Origin: an uncultured Acetatifactor sp.
GTDB taxonomy: Bacteria; Bacillota; Clostridia; Lachnospirales; Lachnospiraceae
NCBI GenBank assembly: GCA_910586515.1
Contig: CAJUGL010000005.1
Coordinates: 2,269 to 66,268 of the forward strand
Direction: 5' to 3'
DNA: 64,000 nt
Numbering within the stretch: position 1 is the first letter of the stretch; each line of letters starts with the position of its first letter. Made by a program: the position numbers and the translations under genes. This document shows positions 60,551 to 64,000 of the stretch, piece by piece. The notes under the pieces are model-generated. The model had not been told where the DNA came from. It made no database searches and worked only from the letters and a program-made list of their open reading frames with translations.

Positions 60551-62794
60551 TCAATTATTATATCCGTAGTCTATGGCAAAATTATACAGGCTGTATCCGT
60601 CCTGCCTGATACGATAACAGACGAATTCCTCCGTTTCATAGTACACTTCCATCTCATTGGGGTACAGTTCCCTGAACGCCTGCGCCCAATAATACATATG
60701 GGACATGGTCACCCAACGTTCCTCCCCGACATAGGGCAGAATCCCTTTCTCCTTCGGCAATGGCTTCTCTGCTCCCTCCTGAGAGACTTTTCTCTCAGGT
60801 CTGATGGTATTCAGATAATCCAGATACAGGATCGGCACCTTTTCCACAAAGAAATACACCGTGTCCGTGGGAATGGTAATAACCGTTTCCTCCTTCATCG
60901 TGTCCTGATTTCTCAGGAATTCGATGGTTTCATAATGATAGCCCTTTTCCCAGGTCATCTGCTGCTCGTCATTGGCAGAACAGATAGTCCAGGAACGATT
61001 CCCCCTGTTTTCCCGCAGAATATTGGTGAGGCAGGTTATGGCGCCGTTTGACTCATACCCGCTGAGGCAGACCGGCTTTCTCATCCCGGTGAGAACCACC
61101 GCGCCCCAGACTGCGGCCAAAGCCCCAAGTCCCGCCAGATTGATTCCCTTCCGTTCCCGAAACAGCAAATACACTGCCCCGTCCAGACACAGACTCCATA
61201 CAACCGGCAGTCCGTATCCGATATAAACGGAATACCTTGAAACTTCCAACAGCTGAGGCAGCCCCAGTTTGGAAGACGCCTGTAACACACACAGCAGAGC
61301 CATAAACACCCCGAATGCAGCCAGCACTCCCCCATAGTCCGGCCTGCGCAGAATAAGCCACAGCACCCCCAGGGCCAGCAGCGCCCCCACGCTGCCCAGC
61401 ATGAACTCCGCTGCCGGACGGCTGTCCCTGGTGACATAATATTGCAGCTCCCCCAAAACGCAGTCCAGCTTCTCCCGGAGTACCTCCAGGAAACTCCCCT
61501 GTCCGGAAGGCTGCTTTTCCTTCCCGGCAATCTTCTCCCCTTTCCCTTCTTTATTCTCCTGTTCTTTGTTCTCCTGTTCTTTGTTCTCCTGCTCTTTTGA
61601 AGCCCCCTCTTCGGCCCCGCCTCCGGAAGAAAGCATGTTCATTCCCCAGTACAGAGAGCCCTCCAAAGGCGTCCCCATGGCGTATGCCGCACCCATGGGA
61701 AGCGCGGCAATCAGTATACCCGCAATTCCTGCCGCCGCAAGCCTTCTCAGATACCGCCAGCGCAGACAGCGAAAGCAGAACCCTGCTCCGATCCCCACAC
61801 ACAGCAGGCCCGCCACTATGGTGTCGTAAAAATGAACGGCCAAAGTCATGGAAATGCCGGCGGAGAACAGCGCCAGATACAGCCCGGCCCTTCCTCCCGC
61901 CTGGGCGATAAACTCCTTTTCTCCCAGAAACGCTATGGCAAAATAAGCGGCGGGCAGGATAAACATCATCCCGTATTCCTGCGGAAGAGGCGCGTAATAT
62001 CGATAATAAGTATACTGGTAAAAAATATCCCAACAGATATACGCCATCACGCCTGCATAGGGAGTATATTTCGATTTACACACAAGCTTCAGAAACGCCA
62101 GCAGCACCAAATGCACCATCAGCGTCTGTACCAAAGCGAAAACCCGCAGAATCACATAGACAGGAACGGCAAAAACTTCATGCAGATAATAAATGATGCA
62201 GTGAAAGCCGAAAGGGTATACACCGTCCACAAAAATATGGTTATTCTCCATATGGTTAATCCAATAATTATGCAGCACCACATCCGAAGCACAGTATCCG
62301 TACACCTTGACTGTGTTCACCCCATAGATATACAGAATCAGCCCAACCGTACCCAGGACCAGCAGCGCATCCGGCCAGCGGGGAGCAAGCCACTGCCCCA
62401 TCCACCCTGAGGAAATCTTATGTATCCGGTTTCCCGCCCGCAGCATAACCGTCTTGATACCCATCTGCCCCTCTGAAATAAGCCGCAGCTTCCGCGAAAT
62501 CCGCTCCAGAACCGCAGCCAGATCCCGCCTGTTCCGGGGAACTGTCCGCGCCAGAAAGGGAGCCAGCGTTCCCAGAATCAGCGTAAACCGATTGGATATA
62601 TGCAGCAGCTGCAGCAGTAAGACCAGGTTCATACAGAAAAAATTTCCTGCCATAAAATAAACCAAAAACCTTGCCGAAGTTCTCATCCACGCGAGTCTTC
62701 TGCGCAGAAAAATCCACGGCAGCAGCAGCGTCATGCAAAAATATGCCGCCGATACGCCTGTTATCTGAAAAATTGTAAGCATTGTCATGGACAT
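60551..62794 (-). CDS. Large multi-pass membrane protein, GT-C-like
   Basis: A 747-aa protein with about 12-14 membrane helices and a soluble C-terminal domain of about 150 residues. An early outer loop (YCASDVVLHNYWINHMENNHIFVDGVYPFGFHC) contains acidic and aromatic residues like GT-C enzymes, which use lipid-linked sugars. A low-complexity cytosolic or outer loop carries three tandem KEQEN units (61560-61610). It lies between the pelE-like and DUF2194-like genes, with 24- and 123-bp gaps. No pel component of this type is known to me; an acceptor transfer or polymerase function is a guess. Confidence 0.7.
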   Translation of the reverse strand: MSMTMLTIFQITGVSAAYFCMTLLLPWIFLRRRLAWMRTSARFLVYFMAGNFFCMNLVLLLQLLHISNRFTLILGTLAPFLARTVPRNRRDLAAVLERISRKLRLISEGQMGIKTVMLRAGNRIHKISSGWMGQWLAPRWPDALLVLGTVGLILYIYGVNTVKVYGYCASDVVLHNYWINHMENNHIFVDGVYPFGFHCIIYYLHEVFAVPVYVILRVFALVQTLMVHLVLLAFLKLVCKSKYTPYAGVMAYICWDIFYQYTYYRYYAPLPQEYGMMFILPAAYFAIAFLGEKEFIAQAGGRAGLYLALFSAGISMTLAVHFYDTIVAGLLCVGIGAGFCFRCLRWRYLRRLAAAGIAGILIAALPMGAAYAMGTPLEGSLYWGMNMLSSGGGAEEGASKEQENKEQENKEQENKEGKGEKIAGKEKQPSGQGSFLEVLREKLDCVLGELQYYVTRDSRPAAEFMLGSVGALLALGVLWLILRRPDYGGVLAAFGVFMALLCVLQASSKLGLPQLLEVSRYSVYIGYGLPVVWSLCLDGAVYLLFRERKGINLAGLGALAAVWGAVVLTGMRKPVCLSGYESNGAITCLTNILRENRGNRSWTICSANDEQQMTWEKGYHYETIEFLRNQDTMKEETVITIPTDTVYFFVEKVPILYLDYLNTIRPERKVSQEGAEKPLPKEKGILPYVGEERWVTMSHMYYWAQAFRELYPNEMEVYYETEEFVCYRIRQDGYSLYNFAIDYGYNN

Positions 62795-62818
62795 TTCATT
62801 TCCCTGACCTTTCCCGCC

Positions 62819-63781
62819 TTAACTAAAAATACGAATTAGTTCCAACGTTTCGTTGTCAAGCACCGCATTGGACTTTTTCAGCGCCTGCATGGCTTCGAAA
62901 AAAGCCTCTCTGTCCTGCCTGGCAAAATACAGCTTCAGCTTGCAGGTATAGGTGGAAAGCTCTTCCGGAAATCTCTCCGTCATCCGTCCGCACCATTTCC
63001 CGCAGCTGCCGTAATCCTTGATCTCCAGAGTCCGCAGACACACCTCCTCGTACCAGGGCAGAGTCATCCGTTCAGGATCCTTATCATAGAGAGAACCCGC
63101 CGCCTCTTCCAGAATATTCACGAATTTCCGCTGCTCGTGAGCGGAAAAAATGTGCTGTCTCAGAATATTGTCCATATAGTCCAGGAGCATTTCCTCGCAC
63201 TCGGTCTCCCCTGCGTCTTCCTCCGGAATCTGTTTCCGCAGCCTCTGCACATAGATGCGGAACCTATTCAGCTCGTCGGACAGCACCGCCGCCGCGTAAT
63301 GGGAAGCCTCCGAGTCCTCGCTGTCCAGAGCCAGCGTGATGGACGCCAGACAGTTTTGAATATCTTCTCTGAGCACATTCATCATCACCTGGCGGAGATC
63401 CTTCTTCTCATTCACCAGAATAGCCTCCTCCAGAGGGATGATGTCTCTCTCCCGCTCCTCGTCCGCCTTCATATGTGTCCTGACTCTCTCCTTACTGAAA
63501 ATGACATCCGCCAAATCCACTTCCCGCCAGAACACCACCAGATAAAACACGTGCCCCATAAAGAAAAACAGCGGCCCGATTACGGGACACAAAATCATGA
63601 CGATAAATCGGAGCAGATAAGTCCTTCTGTTGTCATACAGAATCTCCGTCTGTTCATCTTTCTGTACGGCGGAATGCGCAGGCACAATAAATAAGGCTCC
63701 AGCCAGCAGATAGAGCAGGGAGATAATCAGATTTACGATCAGTATTATCAGGAAAATACGTTCATCTCTTGCCATCCCCAT
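62819..63781 (-). CDS. pelE: PelE-like membrane/TPR protein
   Basis: A 320-aa protein with two N-terminal membrane helices (IFLIILIVNLIISLLYLLAGALF and LLRFIVMILCPVIGPLFFFMGHVFYLVVF), then a helical cytosolic region with TPR-like repeats (about 150-310: HYAAAVLSDELNRFRIYVQRL ... CGRMTERFPEELSTYTCKLKLYF). This matches the PelE layout, a scaffold that links PelD and PelG. The start at 63781 is chosen from AAAGG upstream. The pelD end lies about 35 bp before it. The family call rests on architecture and position. Confidence 0.75.
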   Translation of the reverse strand: MGMARDERIFLIILIVNLIISLLYLLAGALFIVPAHSAVQKDEQTEILYDNRRTYLLRFIVMILCPVIGPLFFFMGHVFYLVVFWREVDLADVIFSKERVRTHMKADEERERDIIPLEEAILVNEKKDLRQVMMNVLREDIQNCLASITLALDSEDSEASHYAAAVLSDELNRFRIYVQRLRKQIPEEDAGETECEEMLLDYMDNILRQHIFSAHEQRKFVNILEEAAGSLYDKDPERMTLPWYEEVCLRTLEIKDYGSCGKWCGRMTERFPEELSTYTCKLKLYFARQDREAFFEAMQALKKSNAVLDNETLELIRIFS

Positions 63782-63816
63782 ACACCGCCTTTCCGAATCT
63801 TTGAACACCGAAGCTA

Positions 63817-64000
63817 CTACACACTTTCCACCCGGCATTCATAGCCTGCATTTTGAAATCGCTCCATAATGCCGCCTATATTCTCCCTGCCCGTATTGGA
63901 CAGAAGCGCGAAAAGCCTGCCGCCTTTTAAAATCCCCAGATAATCCGTCTGCCTGATTGCCCCGCCCAGCGTGCCGGCCACCTTCTCGTAGTTCTCCCCT
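63817..64000 (-). CDS. pelD: PelD c-di-GMP receptor, C-terminal end only
   Basis: The last 60 codons of a gene entering from the right edge. They encode the end of a degenerate GGDEF domain: AIRQTDYLGILKGGRLFALLSNT. RQTD matches the RxxD inhibitory-site motif that binds c-di-GMP, five residues before KGGRLF, which stands in place of GGDEF and cannot support catalysis. This is the defining combination of PelD, the inner-membrane receptor that switches on Pel synthesis. Stop TAG at 63819-63817 precedes the pelE-like gene. Confidence 0.82.
   Translation of the reverse strand, partial: GENYEKVAGTLGGAIRQTDYLGILKGGRLFALLSNTGRENIGGIMERFQNAGYECRVESV

Overview
The window looks like a chromosomal segment of a spore-forming Clostridia, most likely a Lachnospiraceae (former Clostridium cluster XIVa type). 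The supporting features are a cotJABC-type spore coat operon, a GerA-family germinant receptor subunit, a T-box upstream of pheST, several LytTR regulators, DegV, and Gram-positive ribosome binding sites (AGGAGG) with TTGACA/TATAAT promoters. No rRNA, tRNA, CRISPR array or replication origin was seen. Species cannot be fixed from the sequence alone.

Layout. 1-13 kb: the 5' part of a large secreted beta-helix-like protein (runs off the left edge), an ABC transporter with an orphan sensor kinase, a UvrD/PcrA-type helicase with an extra C-terminal Cys-rich domain, a broken chemotaxis receptor, and a TetR-ABC-MATE drug-efflux-type operon. 13-17 kb: an orphan lipoprotein behind a leader RNA with riboswitch-like architecture, a decayed small gene, and thioredoxin. 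17-22 kb: the spore coat operon cotJA-cotJB-cotJC, in which cotJC is split. Its first 176 codons lie at 21231-21758 and its missing C-terminus lies 4 kb away at 17108-17209, with a large serine recombinase, an AAA/PDDEXK protein and a 57-codon gene between them. 22-41 kb: a cytosolic GHKL kinase with LytTR regulator, germination protein, DegV, an FAD dehydrogenase, an operon of LytTR plus two unknown genes, cutC coupled to an EAL protein, M18 peptidase-queA-sugar kinase, and pheST. 41-64 kb: exopolysaccharide biosynthesis. One part has GT2 enzymes, an ABC exporter, a ferredoxin/F420-beta-like protein and a polysaccharide pyruvyl transferase. The other part is a long Pel-type operon (pelD end, pelE-like, GT-C-like membrane protein, DUF2194-like protein, pelF, pelG, DUF2304, GT4, GT2, DUF4832-like).

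Dispersed repeats stitch the region together. One family (156, 172 and 188 bp, plus a 32-bp derivative) has 16-bp terminal inverted repeats starting GTAAC. Three of its four copies are flanked by perfect 8-bp direct repeats, so it is a MITE, with ends typical of IS66-mobilised DNA. Full copies differ by exact 16-bp steps because they carry 2, 3 or 4 small hairpin units. A divergent relative with its own 8-bp duplication sits at the end of the cotJC-splitting element. A third, structurally conserved repeat lies just behind terminators.

The strongest candidates for something undescribed are the cotJC-interrupting element (compare the sigK skin element), the hairpin-array MITE family, and the lipoprotein leader RNA.
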